64,000 nucleotides of DNA from Caenimonas aquaedulcis (lineage in GTDB: Bacteria; Pseudomonadota; Gammaproteobacteria; Burkholderiales; Burkholderiaceae_C): NCBI RefSeq assembly GCF_015831345.1, contig NZ_JADWYS010000001.1, positions 1,436,118 through 1,500,117 of the forward strand. The letters run 5' to 3'. A model generated the notes under the pieces. It made no database searches. It had not been told where the DNA came from and saw nothing but the letters and a program-made list of their open reading frames with translations. Shown in pieces: positions 52,418-61,188 of the stretch. Made by a program: the position numbers and the translations under genes. Every line of letters begins with the position of its first letter. Within the stretch, counting starts at the first letter, position 1.

Positions 52418-52795
52418 TCAGTTGCGGTCGGCCTTGGCGGCCTTGCCCGACTTCGCGACCTTCGTGTCGTTGCTGGACATGTCGGTGCTGGCGGAGGTGG
52501 AGCCGGAGCTGCTGGAGCCGGCGCCCATCGTCGTGCTGGAGGACTTGTCCGTGGTGGACGAGGACTTGTCGGCCATGGTCTTGTCGGTCGTGGACTTGTT
52601 GCTCATGGTCGAGCCGCCGTTGGAAGGCGTGCCGGTCGTGCCCATGGGCGTGGCTTGCGTGCTTTGCTGGCCGGCGCCCGTGGCGGGATCCTTGGCGGCC
52701 GTGTTCGGCGGGGTGCTTTGCGCGAAAGCGGCGCCGGCGATGGTGACGGCGGCGAGGCCGGCGAAGAGGCCCTTGGAAATGAGGGATGCGGTCAT
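52418..52795 (-). CDS. small exported ADRN-end protein (copy 2)
   Basis: A 125-residue exported protein: signal peptide ending AGAAFAQS, then AAKDPATGAGQQSTQATPMGTTG, a Ser/Thr/Lys-rich disordered region and the end KAAKADRN. It matches copy 1 in the GAGQQST block and the last residues. AAGGAG before ATG 52795; the longer upstream frame has no ribosome site. Function unknown. Confidence 0.75.
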   Translation of the reverse strand: MTASLISKGLFAGLAAVTIAGAAFAQSTPPNTAAKDPATGAGQQSTQATPMGTTGTPSNGGSTMSNKSTTDKTMADKSSSTTDKSSSTTMGAGSSSSGSTSASTDMSSNDTKVAKSGKAAKADRN

Positions 52796-52928
52796 GAGTA
52801 GCTCCTTGATGGTTTTGGTGGCGTGCCGGTGAAAACCACCAGCTCCAACAAGGCTACGGCGGGGGAGTTCCCGCTGCGTCGGCAACGAACATGTCTTTGT
52901 GTAAGACGAGTCCCCACCTCCCGCTGAG

Positions 52929-53570
52929 TCACATCGCCGCGAACACCTCACGCACCGGCGTCGTCTCCGGCAACACGTAGACCACCGCGCGCGTGCGGCC
53001 GAGCACGCGCTGCACCACCTGCTCGTAGAACGGCGGCGGCACGATCACGCAGCCCAGCGACACGCGCTTGTCGGCGGGCGACGGGGACGCCAGCCGCGCC
53101 TCGCGCGCCTTCATGCTCGCGCCCGGGCGCAGGCGATGGATCGCGAATGCGGCGGAGTAGTCGACCCATACCACGTGCTCGCCGGAGAGATTCTGGCCGG
53201 GCTCCGACACGAAGCGGCCCGCGGGCGTGGTGCGCTCCTCGAGGGGCACGAAGCCCGACTGGGTGTGGTCGCCGACGTCCGGCGCGGACTGGTCGCCGAC
53301 CGATTCGCCCAGCAGGGCCGGGGTATCGCCTGCGAGCTTTCCATCGCCGTTGAAGACATACACTCGGGCTTGCTTCTTGTCGACGACGGCGAAAGGCATG
53401 CCCTGGTGGTCGCCGGTGCTGACGGACCACTGCGCGATCTGGCGCGCCTCGTCGGATGGCGCCGCGGCGCCGAAGTCCGCGATCCTGGTGCCGGGGCCCG
53501 CCCATGCAGGCGCGCCCAGGAAGGCCAAACACAAGCCTGCGGCCGCAGCCGCCCTGCCGATCCAAAGCAT
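52929..53570 (-). CDS. L,D-transpeptidase-family exported protein (copy 1)
   Basis: A 213-residue exported protein with signal peptide (cleavage near GAPAWA) and a YkuD-type L,D-transpeptidase domain: FAVVDKKQARVYVF, the His in FAIHRL and the Cys motif SLGCVIV. Such enzymes make 3-3 crosslinks or attach proteins to peptidoglycan; the spacing between His and the SLGC motif is normal. ATG 53570 with GAGGGG upstream is chosen for the signal peptide. A paralog is at 53706. Confidence 0.88.
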   Translation of the reverse strand: MLWIGRAAAAAGLCLAFLGAPAWAGPGTRIADFGAAAPSDEARQIAQWSVSTGDHQGMPFAVVDKKQARVYVFNGDGKLAGDTPALLGESVGDQSAPDVGDHTQSGFVPLEERTTPAGRFVSEPGQNLSGEHVVWVDYSAAFAIHRLRPGASMKAREARLASPSPADKRVSLGCVIVPPPFYEQVVQRVLGRTRAVVYVLPETTPVREVFAAM

Positions 53571-53705
53571 CCGAGTCCCCTCGTGTCGCGAGCCCGGCAA
53601 TGGCCGAGCTCAAGAGGAAGGGATGCTAGCAAGCAGCCGCTGAGGTACGGCGCTTTGTAAAGGTAACGGTCGCGCGGCCTGGCTCAACCGCGAAAAAATC
53701 ACGCC

Positions 53706-54464
53706 TCAGCGTTGGGCAAAGCGGGTTTCCGGCTTGTCCACGTCCCACGAGCCGAACACCTGCTGCGCGGAGCGCGTCTCCGGAAGCACGTAGATCACCG
53801 CGCCGCCGGTGCGGACCGTCGGCGCCACGACGTTTTCATAGAACGCCTTGGGCAGGTTGATGCAACCGTAGGAAATGCGGTTGTCTTCGGGCGTGGGCGT
53901 GGCGAGGCGCTCGAGGCGGCGCTCATCCGCATTGGTCGTCAGCACCCGGTGCATGGAAACCGCCGCGTTGTAATCGACCCAGACGACGTCCTCGTTGCGC
54001 GTGTTCATCCCCATCTCGGCGATGAAGCGGCCGGCGGCAGTGGTCTTTTCCTCGGGCTTCACGTCGGCGATCGCCTTGGTGCCGATATCGGGCGCGTTGT
54101 CGTCCCCGACCGCCGAGCCCAGCAGCACCGGGGACTCCGCCTTGAGGTGGCCCCGCTTGTCGAAGACCCAGACGCGCGCGTCCTTCTTGTCGAGGATGAT
54201 GAAATTCAGGTTCTGGTGGTCGCGCGTGTGCACGCTCCAGTTGGCCAGCTGCCGCACGTCTTCCGTGGGGGTTTCGCCTGCGAAATCGGCGTGGCGGACA
54301 CCGGAGGCATCCGCCCGCGCCATGGAGAAGTCCTGGGCCGCGCCGCGCGGCGTCTGCTTGGCTCCGATGCTGGCAGGCGGCAGCACCAGCGCCAGCACGG
54401 CGGCGCCCAGGAGGACGCCTTTTTGCACGGCGTCCAGGAACTCGGATTTGGCCTGCGGTTGCAT
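53706..54464 (-). CDS. L,D-transpeptidase-family protein (copy 2)
   Basis: A 252-residue paralog of the gene at 52929: membrane-anchor or uncleaved signal (about 16-34), then FIILDKKDARVWVF, VSMHRV and ISYGCINLP with the catalytic Cys. The start is two bases from the stop of the ADRN-end gene at 54467, so the two are probably an operon. The pair of paralogs suggests duplication followed by divergence of wall-remodelling functions. Confidence 0.88.
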   Translation of the reverse strand: MQPQAKSEFLDAVQKGVLLGAAVLALVLPPASIGAKQTPRGAAQDFSMARADASGVRHADFAGETPTEDVRQLANWSVHTRDHQNLNFIILDKKDARVWVFDKRGHLKAESPVLLGSAVGDDNAPDIGTKAIADVKPEEKTTAAGRFIAEMGMNTRNEDVVWVDYNAAVSMHRVLTTNADERRLERLATPTPEDNRISYGCINLPKAFYENVVAPTVRTGGAVIYVLPETRSAQQVFGSWDVDKPETRFAQR

Positions 54465-54466
54465 GG

Positions 54467-54718
54467 TCAGTTGCGGTCGGCTTGCGGCGCCGGGGCGCTG
54501 GAGGCGGTCGTGTCCGTCGAGCCGCTGTTGGACGGCATGGACGAGGAAGAGGTGTCCGTGCTCGGCGTATTGGCGCCCATCGTGCTCGTGCTGTTGGCGG
54601 TGTTCGCGCCTGCGTTGGCGTCGCTGCTCGTGCCCGACGAGGTCTGGGCAATGGCGACACCGCCGGCCAGGGCCGCGGCAACGGCGAGGGTGGTCAAGGC
54701 TTTGCGGGAGGTTTTCAT
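54467..54718 (-). CDS. small exported ADRN-end protein (copy 3)
   Basis: An 83-residue exported protein: signal peptide ending GGVAIAQT, a Ser/Thr/Asn-rich disordered body and the end APAPQADRN. It lacks the GAGQQST block. It lies directly upstream of the L,D-transpeptidase copy 2. A CCTACA element reads toward it from 54851-54846. The shared carboxyl end across three proteins may be a recognition tag. Confidence 0.68.
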   Translation of the reverse strand: MKTSRKALTTLAVAAALAGGVAIAQTSSGTSSDANAGANTANSTSTMGANTPSTDTSSSSMPSNSGSTDTTASSAPAPQADRN

Positions 54719-54883
54719 GGGTACTGCACTCCTGTTTTCGTGCCGCTGGGGCACCTCGGGTTGGAAGAAAAACGCCGGCGGCTGCCAGCTGTTTTCAATC
54801 TATCCGCGAGGCCTGGAGCATGGGTGAGGCGATGGCGGCAGCGCATGTAGGAGATGCGCTGTCACGAGCTGCATCGAAACGAA

Positions 54884-55072
54884 TCAGGATGCTTGCAGCG
54901 GGAAGGCCTGCATCTCCTGGCCCCAGCGCTCGATCTGCAGCGCCGGGTCCGCGCACTCGCAACCGAGGGCGACGTCGTCGTCGATGTCGAACCAGCCGGC
55001 CGCGGCCTGGACGAGCGCGGCAGGCGGGACGCGGTGGAAGGACTGCGGATCGAGGGCGGCGTCGTCGGACAT
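54884..55072 (-). CDS. small hypothetical protein
   Basis: A 62-residue acidic protein (MSDDAALDPQSFHRVPPAALVQAAAGWFDIDDDVALGCECADPALQ...). I do not recognise it. CGGAG before ATG 55072. A CCTACG element reads toward it from 55159-55154, 82 bases upstream, part of the inverted pair at 55155-55170. Confidence 0.65.
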   Translation of the reverse strand: MSDDAALDPQSFHRVPPAALVQAAAGWFDIDDDVALGCECADPALQIERWGQEMQAFPLQAS

Positions 55073-55154
55073 GGTGGGCTCCGGTGTGGTGCGGGGTGAA
55101 GCCATTGTTTGCCGCTGAGGCAGACCCCCGTATCCGCGAAGGACGCGTTGTCGC

Positions 55155-55170
55155 GTAGGAGCCTGCCTAC
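55155..55170. promoter_or_regulatory. back-to-back CCTAC elements, second example
   Basis: GTAGG, six bases, CCTAC, the same arrangement as at 4008-4023. The left arm faces the 62-residue gene at 54884; the right arm overlaps the end of the methyltransferase gene and has no gene to drive, so it could be an operator palindrome rather than two promoters. Confidence 0.35.
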
Positions 55171-56324
55171 GGTTTTCCGGAAGCGCCCGCGCCGAGCCGC
55201 CACAGGGTGGTGATCTCCTTCGAGCGCGCAGCATGCAGGGGGTCGGTGCGATCAGCCGCCTTGGGATGCGTCGGGCGCACATCGTGACGTGCGATCACCC
55301 GCAGTCCCGCCGCGGCGAACATCGCCTCCAGTTCTCCCGGCGCCCGCAGGCCGAGATGCACCGCGAGGTCGGAGATGACCAGCCAGCCCTCCCCGCCCGG
55401 CTCCAGGTGCGCGGGCAGGCCTTCGAGGAAGCCCCGCAGCATCGCGCCGCCCTCGTCGTAGATCGCATGCTCCAGCGGCGACGCGGGGCGCGCGGGCAGC
55501 CACGGCGGGTTGCAAACGATCAGCGGCGCCCTGTCGGCCGGGAAGAGATCGGCCTGGAGCAGCTCGACGCGCCCGGCGACACCGAGGCTTGCGAAGTTCG
55601 CGCGTGCGCAGGCCAATGCCCGCGCATCCACGTCCGTCGCCACGATGCGCTGGACGCCGCGCCTGGCCAGCAGCGCGGCGATCACGCCCGTGCCCGTCCC
55701 GATGTCGAAGGCCAGCTCCATCGAAGGCAGGGGCGCCGCCGCGATCAGCGCCAGGTACTCGCCACGCACCGGCGAGAAGACGCCGTAATGCGGGTGGATG
55801 CGATTGCCCGGCGGATCGCCGAGCGCGGCGATCTCCACGCCCTTCTTGCGCCATTCGAAGGCGCCGACGATGCCGAGCAACTCGCGCAGCGAGGCCACGC
55901 AAGGCTGGCCGTCGGCCGGCCCCCAGGCCTGCGCGCAGGCCAGGCGCAGGTCGGGTGCGCGCGGCAGGTCGATCCCGTAGTCGCCTTCCAGCCGCACCAG
56001 GACCTTCGCGAGCACCCGCGCGCGCTGGCCCTGCGCCATGCGATGCTGGTGGAAGGCCTCCAGCGGCGAAGCCGGCGCCGCTCGCTTGTGGGCCTTGCGG
56101 TCGGCGCGGCGCGACATCGCCTGCAGCAGCTGGCGCGCATTCTGGAAATCGCTGCGCCACAACAGGCCCGTGCCTTCGCTCGCGAGCGCCCAGGCGCGGT
56201 CCGCCGTCAGGGTGTCGTCGACGAGTTCGATGCGTTTCGGGGGCGGCGCACCCGCTTCGGAGCGCCAGCGGGCGGACTGCGTCCGGCCGCCGTCGGCCCA
56301 CTCGACCCGTGCATCGTCGCTCAA
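55167..56324 (-). CDS. class I SAM-dependent methyltransferase (HemK/RlmG-like)
   Basis: A 385-residue methyltransferase: an N-terminal domain of about 180 residues, then motif [19 protein letters not shown] and the NPPW motif ([15 protein letters not shown]) of N-methyltransferases that modify glutamine or bases. It resembles PrmC/RlmG-like enzymes, but the target is open. The start is inferred as TTG 56324, overlapping the DUF808 stop as TTGA; no ATG is suitable. Transcribed with DUF808. Confidence 0.8.
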   Translation of the reverse strand: MSDDARVEWADGGRTQSARWRSEAGAPPPKRIELVDDTLTADRAWALASEGTGLLWRSDFQNARQLLQAMSRRADRKAHKRAAPASPLEAFHQHRMAQGQRARVLAKVLVRLEGDYGIDLPRAPDLRLACAQAWGPADGQPCVASLRELLGIVGAFEWRKKGVEIAALGDPPGNRIHPHYGVFSPVRGEYLALIAAAPLPSMELAFDIGTGTGVIAALLARRGVQRIVATDVDARALACARANFASLGVAGRVELLQADLFPADRAPLIVCNPPWLPARPASPLEHAIYDEGGAMLRGFLEGLPAHLEPGGEGWLVISDLAVHLGLRAPGELEAMFAAAGLRVIARHDVRPTHPKAADRTDPLHAARSKEITTLWRLGAGASGKP

Positions 56325-57235
56325 GCGGCCGCCTTGCGGCCCAGCATCCGTTGCGCGAGCGTGACGACGCCCAGCACGACAGCGCCGACCGCGAGCCCGA
56401 CGGCCACGTTGGAGAGCAGGTTCACCGGACCGTGCCAGGCCCCCGCCTGCTCCGCCCAGCGCTCCACGGCGTGATGGAGCGGCGGCAGCCCGTGCACCAC
56501 GATGCCGCCGCCGACGAGGAACATCGCCGCCGTTCCCGCGACCGACAGGGCCTTCATCAGCCAGGGCGCGGCGCGCAGGATCGCCGCGCCGCTGCGCTGC
56601 GCGAAGGCCGAGGCGCGGCGCGAGAGGTAGAGGCCGAGGTCGTCGATCTTCACGATGCCCGCGACGATGCCGTACACACCGATCGTCATCACGATGGCGA
56701 TGCCGGCGAGCACCCCGACCTGGACCATGAGCTCGCTCTCGGCCACCGTGCCGAGGGTGATGGCGATGATCTCCGCGGACAGGATGAAGTCCGTGCGCAC
56801 CGCGCCCTTGATCTTGTCCTTCTCCACCTGGCACAGGTCGACCTTCGGGTCGGCCAGAGCGCGGGCGAGCTCCTGGTGGTGCGCCTCGTCCTCCTCCTTG
56901 CTGTGAAGGAGGCGGTGGGCGATCTTCTCGAAGCCCTCGAAGCACAGGAACGCGCCGCCCACCATGAGGAGCGGGGTCACGGCCCAGGGCGCGAACGCGC
57001 TGATCGCGAGCGCGGCCGGCACGAGGATCGCCTTGTTGATGAACGAGCCTTTCGCCACGGCCCACACGACGGGCAGCTCGCGCTGCGCGCTCACGCCGCT
57101 CACCTGCTGCGCATTCAGGGCGAGGTCGTCGCCGAGCACGCCCGCGGTCTTCTTCGCCGCGACCTTCGCGAGCACCGACACATCGTCCAGCACCGTGGTG
57201 ATGTCGTCGAGCAGGGCAAGTAGGCTTGTCACCAT
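56321..57235 (-). CDS. DUF808 (YedI-like) membrane protein
   Basis: A 304-residue membrane protein with about seven hydrophobic segments and the family start ([39 protein letters not shown]). Function of YedI/DUF808 is unknown. Its last bases form the TTG start of the methyltransferase gene. No regulatory site recognised. Confidence 0.92.
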   Translation of the reverse strand: MVTSLLALLDDITTVLDDVSVLAKVAAKKTAGVLGDDLALNAQQVSGVSAQRELPVVWAVAKGSFINKAILVPAALAISAFAPWAVTPLLMVGGAFLCFEGFEKIAHRLLHSKEEDEAHHQELARALADPKVDLCQVEKDKIKGAVRTDFILSAEIIAITLGTVAESELMVQVGVLAGIAIVMTIGVYGIVAGIVKIDDLGLYLSRRASAFAQRSGAAILRAAPWLMKALSVAGTAAMFLVGGGIVVHGLPPLHHAVERWAEQAGAWHGPVNLLSNVAVGLAVGAVVLGVVTLAQRMLGRKAAA

Positions 57236-57251
57236 GGCGGGGCCGGCCGGT

Positions 57252-57767
57252 TCAGTCGAGGGGGCGCTTGAGGCGGATTTCCTCGAGCTTCACGCCGCCC
57301 ATGACGGCCGTCTTCGCGGTGTTCAGCTCACGCTTGAACCCGGCAAGCTCCAGGAAGCGCAGTGCGCGCTCGTTGCACAGCGGCATCCAGACGGTGACTT
57401 CGGTGCAGCCTTCCTCGATGAGGCCCTCGCGCGCGGCGTCCCAGAGGGCGAGCCCCGCGCCCGTGTCCCAGCGCGCGGGATCCACATACAGGGCCCAGAT
57501 CTCGCCCGTCGTCGGCTTGGACTTCGGGTCGCGCGAGCGGTCGTAGCCGACAAAGCCGATGATCTTGGAGCCTTCGAGCGCGACATGGACGAGCGGCTCG
57601 CCGTATTCGATCGCATCGCGCCAGAACGCGCGCCGCTTTTCCATGGGGAGGCTCTGCACGCCTTCGGGCGCCACGGCCTCGTAGGCGGCATGGGACGATG
57701 AAGCGTGAACGGCGGCGACTGCGTCCGCATCCTTGTCGGCCGCTGGCCGGACCTGGTAGGTGGTCAT
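57252..57767 (-). CDS. GNAT-family N-acetyltransferase
   Basis: A 171-residue acetyltransferase: [16 protein letters not shown] at the start, [10 protein letters not shown], then [24 protein letters not shown] as the acetyl-CoA loop region (W-D-T-G-A-G for the usual R/Q-x-x-G-x-G/A) and [13 protein letters not shown]. Substrate unknown. An earlier Met at 57812 overlaps the start of the divergent ferredoxin gene (CATG serves both strands); the internal ATG 57767 is preferred because it matches the family start. Confidence 0.85.
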   Translation of the reverse strand: MTTYQVRPAADKDADAVAAVHASSSHAAYEAVAPEGVQSLPMEKRRAFWRDAIEYGEPLVHVALEGSKIIGFVGYDRSRDPKSKPTTGEIWALYVDPARWDTGAGLALWDAAREGLIEEGCTEVTVWMPLCNERALRFLELAGFKRELNTAKTAVMGGVKLEEIRLKRPLD

Positions 57768-57810
57768 CGAATAACTCTTCTGAAAAACTGAGCGCTGATT
57801 ATCATCGGCC

Positions 57811-58092
57811 ATGACCCAGCGTTACATCGCGCGCTTCGAGCCGGGCGCGCAAATCATCGAGGTCACGGCCGGGCAGCCCTTGCTGCAGGCGGCCGAGCAG
57901 GCGGGCATCCCGCTGCCGAGCTCCTGCAGGAACGGAACGTGCCGCACCTGCATGACCCTGCTGCTGGAAGGCCAGGTCTCCTACCGCATCGAATGGCCGG
58001 GACTCCTGGCCGAGGAAAAGGCCGAAGGGTGGATCCTGCCCTGCGTGGCTTACCCGCAGTCCGATGTGACGCTCCAGGGGCCCGCCGCGTGA
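57811..58092 (+). CDS. 2Fe-2S ferredoxin
   Basis: A 93-residue plant-type ferredoxin: the cluster cysteines are in CRNGTCRTC (Cys39, Cys44, Cys47) and CVAYPQ near the end (Cys77). Small ferredoxins of this type feed electrons to oxygenases or other enzymes; none is adjacent. No strong ribosome site precedes the ATG. It ends at the stop of the convergent gene at 58093 (one-base gap). Confidence 0.93.
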   Translation: MTQRYIARFEPGAQIIEVTAGQPLLQAAEQAGIPLPSSCRNGTCRTCMTLLLEGQVSYRIEWPGLLAEEKAEGWILPCVAYPQSDVTLQGPAA

Positions 58093-58266
58093 TCAGGTGT
58101 TGCCGGCGCTGTAAGGGCTGCGCGGCACGAACTTGTGTTCGCCATCCGCGATGGGTTCGGCCGAGGGATCCGGTTCGTGCTCGACAGCATTGGTGCCCGG
58201 CTTGCGGTCGTCGGGTGTCCTCTCGCGCTCGTCCTGCGCGGCCGGTTGCTCTTTGGGTGTGCTCAT
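58093..58266 (-). CDS. small hydrophilic protein
   Basis: A 57-residue disordered, acidic protein (MSTPKEQPAAQDERERTPDDRK..., ending PRSPYSAGNT). ATG 58266 has GGAG eight bases upstream; Met at 58272 is two bases from that site and unlikely. A CCTACA element reads toward it from 58324-58319, 53 bases upstream, with GCCTAAGG at the expected -10 distance. Function unknown, stress-class by its promoter. Confidence 0.7.
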   Translation of the reverse strand: MSTPKEQPAAQDERERTPDDRKPGTNAVEHEPDPSAEPIADGEHKFVPRSPYSAGNT

Positions 58267-58353
58267 CGTCATATCTCCGGTAGATGGGGCAACCTTAGGC
58301 GCGCCGCGCCCATGGGCCTGTAGGAGCAGCGCGCGTGGCATAGTCCAAGACCG

Positions 58354-59055
58354 ATGAAATTCCTGTTGGCCTTCCTCCTGGCAGCTTGCGCGGGCGCGGC
58401 GTTTGCCGCACCCTTCGAAGACACCATGGCGCAGCGCACCCTCGCCTGCACCGCGTGCCATGGCAAGGAAGGCCGCGCCGCGCCCGACGGCTACTACCCG
58501 CGCCTCGCGGGCAAGCCGGCCGGCTACCTCTACAACCAGCTCGTCAACTTTCGCGACAACCGGCGTCACTACGGCCTGATGACCCGCTTGATCGACCCGC
58601 TCTCCGATGAATACCTGATGGAGATCGCGCAATACTTCGCCGCGCTGGACCTGCCATATCCGCGGCCAACCCCCGCCCAGGTGCCCGCCGCCGTGATGCA
58701 ACGCGGCGAAGCACTGGTCCGGCAAGGCGACACGGCGAAGAAGATCCCCGCGTGCGTCCAGTGCCACGGCGACGCGCTCACGGGCGCGATGCCCGCGACG
58801 CCAGGCCTGCTCGGCCTGCCGCGCGACTACCTCAACTCGCAGCTCGGTGCGTGGCAAAGCGGCCAGCGCCGCGCCCATGCGCCCGACTGCATGCAGCAGG
58901 TGGCGCGCATGCTCTCGCCCGAAGACCTCACGGCGGTGGCCGCGTGGCTGTCCTCGCAACCCGTGCCGGCGAATGCGCATGCGGTGGCGGCGCTGCCCCG
59001 CACGCCCGGCATCGCGTGCGGCAGCGCGGCCCTCGCGGGTGGGGCGCAGCGATGA
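58354..59055 (+). CDS. diheme cytochrome c4-like protein
   Basis: A 233-residue exported protein with signal peptide (cleavage AGAAFAA) and two c-type haem sites: CTACH and CVQCH. Each half has the Met-bearing stretch of class I cytochromes c (GLMTRL, GAMPAT...LLGL). It is close to cytochrome c4 and the small cytochromes that accompany dehydrogenases. Its stop overlaps the ATG of the triheme cytochrome (ATGA), so the two are translated together. Confidence 0.92.
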   Translation: MKFLLAFLLAACAGAAFAAPFEDTMAQRTLACTACHGKEGRAAPDGYYPRLAGKPAGYLYNQLVNFRDNRRHYGLMTRLIDPLSDEYLMEIAQYFAALDLPYPRPTPAQVPAAVMQRGEALVRQGDTAKKIPACVQCHGDALTGAMPATPGLLGLPRDYLNSQLGAWQSGQRRAHAPDCMQQVARMLSPEDLTAVAAWLSSQPVPANAHAVAALPRTPGIACGSAALAGGAQR

Positions 59056-60332
59056 TCAAGCGGCTCGCCATCGGCGCCCTCCTCCTTGCCATCGCCCTCG
59101 CCGGGCTGGTGATCTTCCTCAACCTGCGCGGCGAATCCCCCATCCGCGAGGCGCAGGCGCTCGCGCCCCCTGCGGCCGACAGCATCGCCCGCGGGGCGTA
59201 CCTGATGCGCGCGGGCAACTGCGCGGCCTGCCACACCGACCGCGGCGGGGCGCCGCTGGCCGGCGGGCGCGCGATCGACACGCCCTTCGGCACGGTGTAT
59301 GCGAGCAACCTCACGCCGCATGCCGCGGCGGGGCTTGGCGGCTGGTCGCCGGACCACTTCTGGCGCGCGCTGCACAACGGCCGCTCCAAAGACGGCCGGC
59401 TGCTCTACCCCGCCTTCCCCTACACGCACTACACGATGGTGACGCGCGCCGATTCGGATGCGATGTTCGACTACCTGCGCAGCGTGCCGGCGGTGGACCG
59501 CGCGAACACCCCGCACAAGCTGCGCTGGCCCTACAGCACGCAGGCCGCGCTCGGCGTCTGGCGCGCCTTGTACTTCACGCCCGGCGAGCATGTCGACGAC
59601 GGGTCGAAGCCCGCGGAATGGAACCGCGGCGCCTACCTCGTGCGCGGGCTGGGCCACTGCGGGGCGTGCCATTCGTCGCGCAACGCCCTGGGCGCGACCA
59701 GCGACATGATGGACCTCTCGGGCGGCGTGATCCCGATGCAGAACTGGTACGCCCCCTCGCTCTCGGCCCCGTCGGAAGCCAGCGTGGCGGGCTGGGACAC
59801 GGCGCAGGTCGTGCGTCTGCTGCAGACCGGCATCGCCCCGCGCGGCACGGTGCTGGGCCCGATGGCCGACGTCGTGAAGCAGAGCACGCAGCACCTCGCG
59901 CCGGCGGACCTGCAGGCCATGGCCGTATTCCTGAAGTCCCTGCCCGAAGGCACCGCGCACGAGCAGAAATCCAGCGCCCTGGAGATGGGCCCGCGCATGG
60001 CCGAGCGCGGCGCGAAGGTGTACGAGCAGCACTGCGTGCAGTGCCACGGCGCCAGGGGCGAGGGCGTGCCCGGCGCGTACCCGGCGCTGGCGGGCAACCG
60101 CGCGCTGCGGCTCCCGGTCACGTCCAACCTCGTGCAGGTGGTGCTGGGCGGGGGCTTCCCGCCCGCGACGGCCGGCAACCCGCGGCCCTTCGGCATGCCG
60201 CCCTATGCGACCGTGCTGAGCGACGCGGATGTGGCCGCCGTCATCAGCCACGTGCGCCACGCGTGGGGCAACAACGCGCCGGCGGTGAGCGAACTCGACG
60301 TCGCGCAGCAGCGCAGCAGCTCCACGCCGTGA
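59052..60332 (+). CDS. triheme cytochrome c (dehydrogenase electron-transfer subunit type)
   Basis: A 426-residue membrane-anchored cytochrome with an N-terminal membrane segment (4-24) and three haem sites: CAACH, CGACH and CVQCH. The pattern (GAYLMRAGNCAACHTDRGG, GAYLVRGLGHCGACH, GAKVYEQHCVQCHG) matches the cytochrome subunits of periplasmic alcohol, gluconate or sorbosone dehydrogenases. No dehydrogenase subunit is next to it; together with the diheme protein it may be a general electron-transfer pair to an oxidase. Confidence 0.92.
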   Translation: MIKRLAIGALLLAIALAGLVIFLNLRGESPIREAQALAPPAADSIARGAYLMRAGNCAACHTDRGGAPLAGGRAIDTPFGTVYASNLTPHAAAGLGGWSPDHFWRALHNGRSKDGRLLYPAFPYTHYTMVTRADSDAMFDYLRSVPAVDRANTPHKLRWPYSTQAALGVWRALYFTPGEHVDDGSKPAEWNRGAYLVRGLGHCGACHSSRNALGATSDMMDLSGGVIPMQNWYAPSLSAPSEASVAGWDTAQVVRLLQTGIAPRGTVLGPMADVVKQSTQHLAPADLQAMAVFLKSLPEGTAHEQKSSALEMGPRMAERGAKVYEQHCVQCHGARGEGVPGAYPALAGNRALRLPVTSNLVQVVLGGGFPPATAGNPRPFGMPPYATVLSDADVAAVISHVRHAWGNNAPAVSELDVAQQRSSSTP

Positions 60333-60355
60333 GCGCCGCGGGCACAATCGGGCGC

Positions 60356-60832
60356 ATGTCGCTGCGTCCCGTCCTGCTGCCCGTCGACGTGCCCGGCTCG
60401 CTCTGGCTGGGTGCGATGCCGGGGCGCTTCGGCTCGTGGAACGAATTCGAGGCGCAGGCCCGCCGGGCCTCTCTGCGGCTCGTCGTCTGCCTGACCCCGC
60501 AAAGCGAAGTGAAGGAACTCTCCCCCGCCTACCAGGCAGCCATCGTGCAGGGCACGCTGCCTTTCGGGTGGCTGCAGGTGGCCATGCCGAATTACGGCGT
60601 GCCGGCGGACCAGGCGGCCTTCCGGCGCGACGTGGGGAGGATCGTCGCGTCGCTGAAGCAGGGGGACGCGGTCATGCTGCACTGCGCCGCGGGTATCGGC
60701 CGCACCGGCAGCACGGCCGCGTGCGTGCTCAAGGCGCTGGGGCTGGACACCGCGCAGGCCATCGAGCGCGTGCGGGAAGCCGGCTCCAACCCGGAGAACG
60801 CCGCCCAGGCCGGCTTCGTCGACTGGTTCTAG
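60356..60832 (+). CDS. dual-specificity protein phosphatase-like protein
   Basis: A 158-residue phosphatase with the PTP signature HCAAGIGRTGS (Cys-x5-Arg) near residue 103 and a general-acid region MPNYGVP. It resembles bacterial tyrosine phosphatases acting on proteins or lipids. Start taken at ATG 60356; GTG 60329 overlapping the upstream stop (GTGA) is possible and would make it the third gene of the cytochrome operon. Confidence 0.85.
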   Translation: MSLRPVLLPVDVPGSLWLGAMPGRFGSWNEFEAQARRASLRLVVCLTPQSEVKELSPAYQAAIVQGTLPFGWLQVAMPNYGVPADQAAFRRDVGRIVASLKQGDAVMLHCAAGIGRTGSTAACVLKALGLDTAQAIERVREAGSNPENAAQAGFVDWF

Positions 60833-60848
60833 GCACCCTCGCGCGGGT

Positions 60849-61174
<326 letters not shown>

Positions 61175-61188
61175 GGTCCCGGCCGCCG

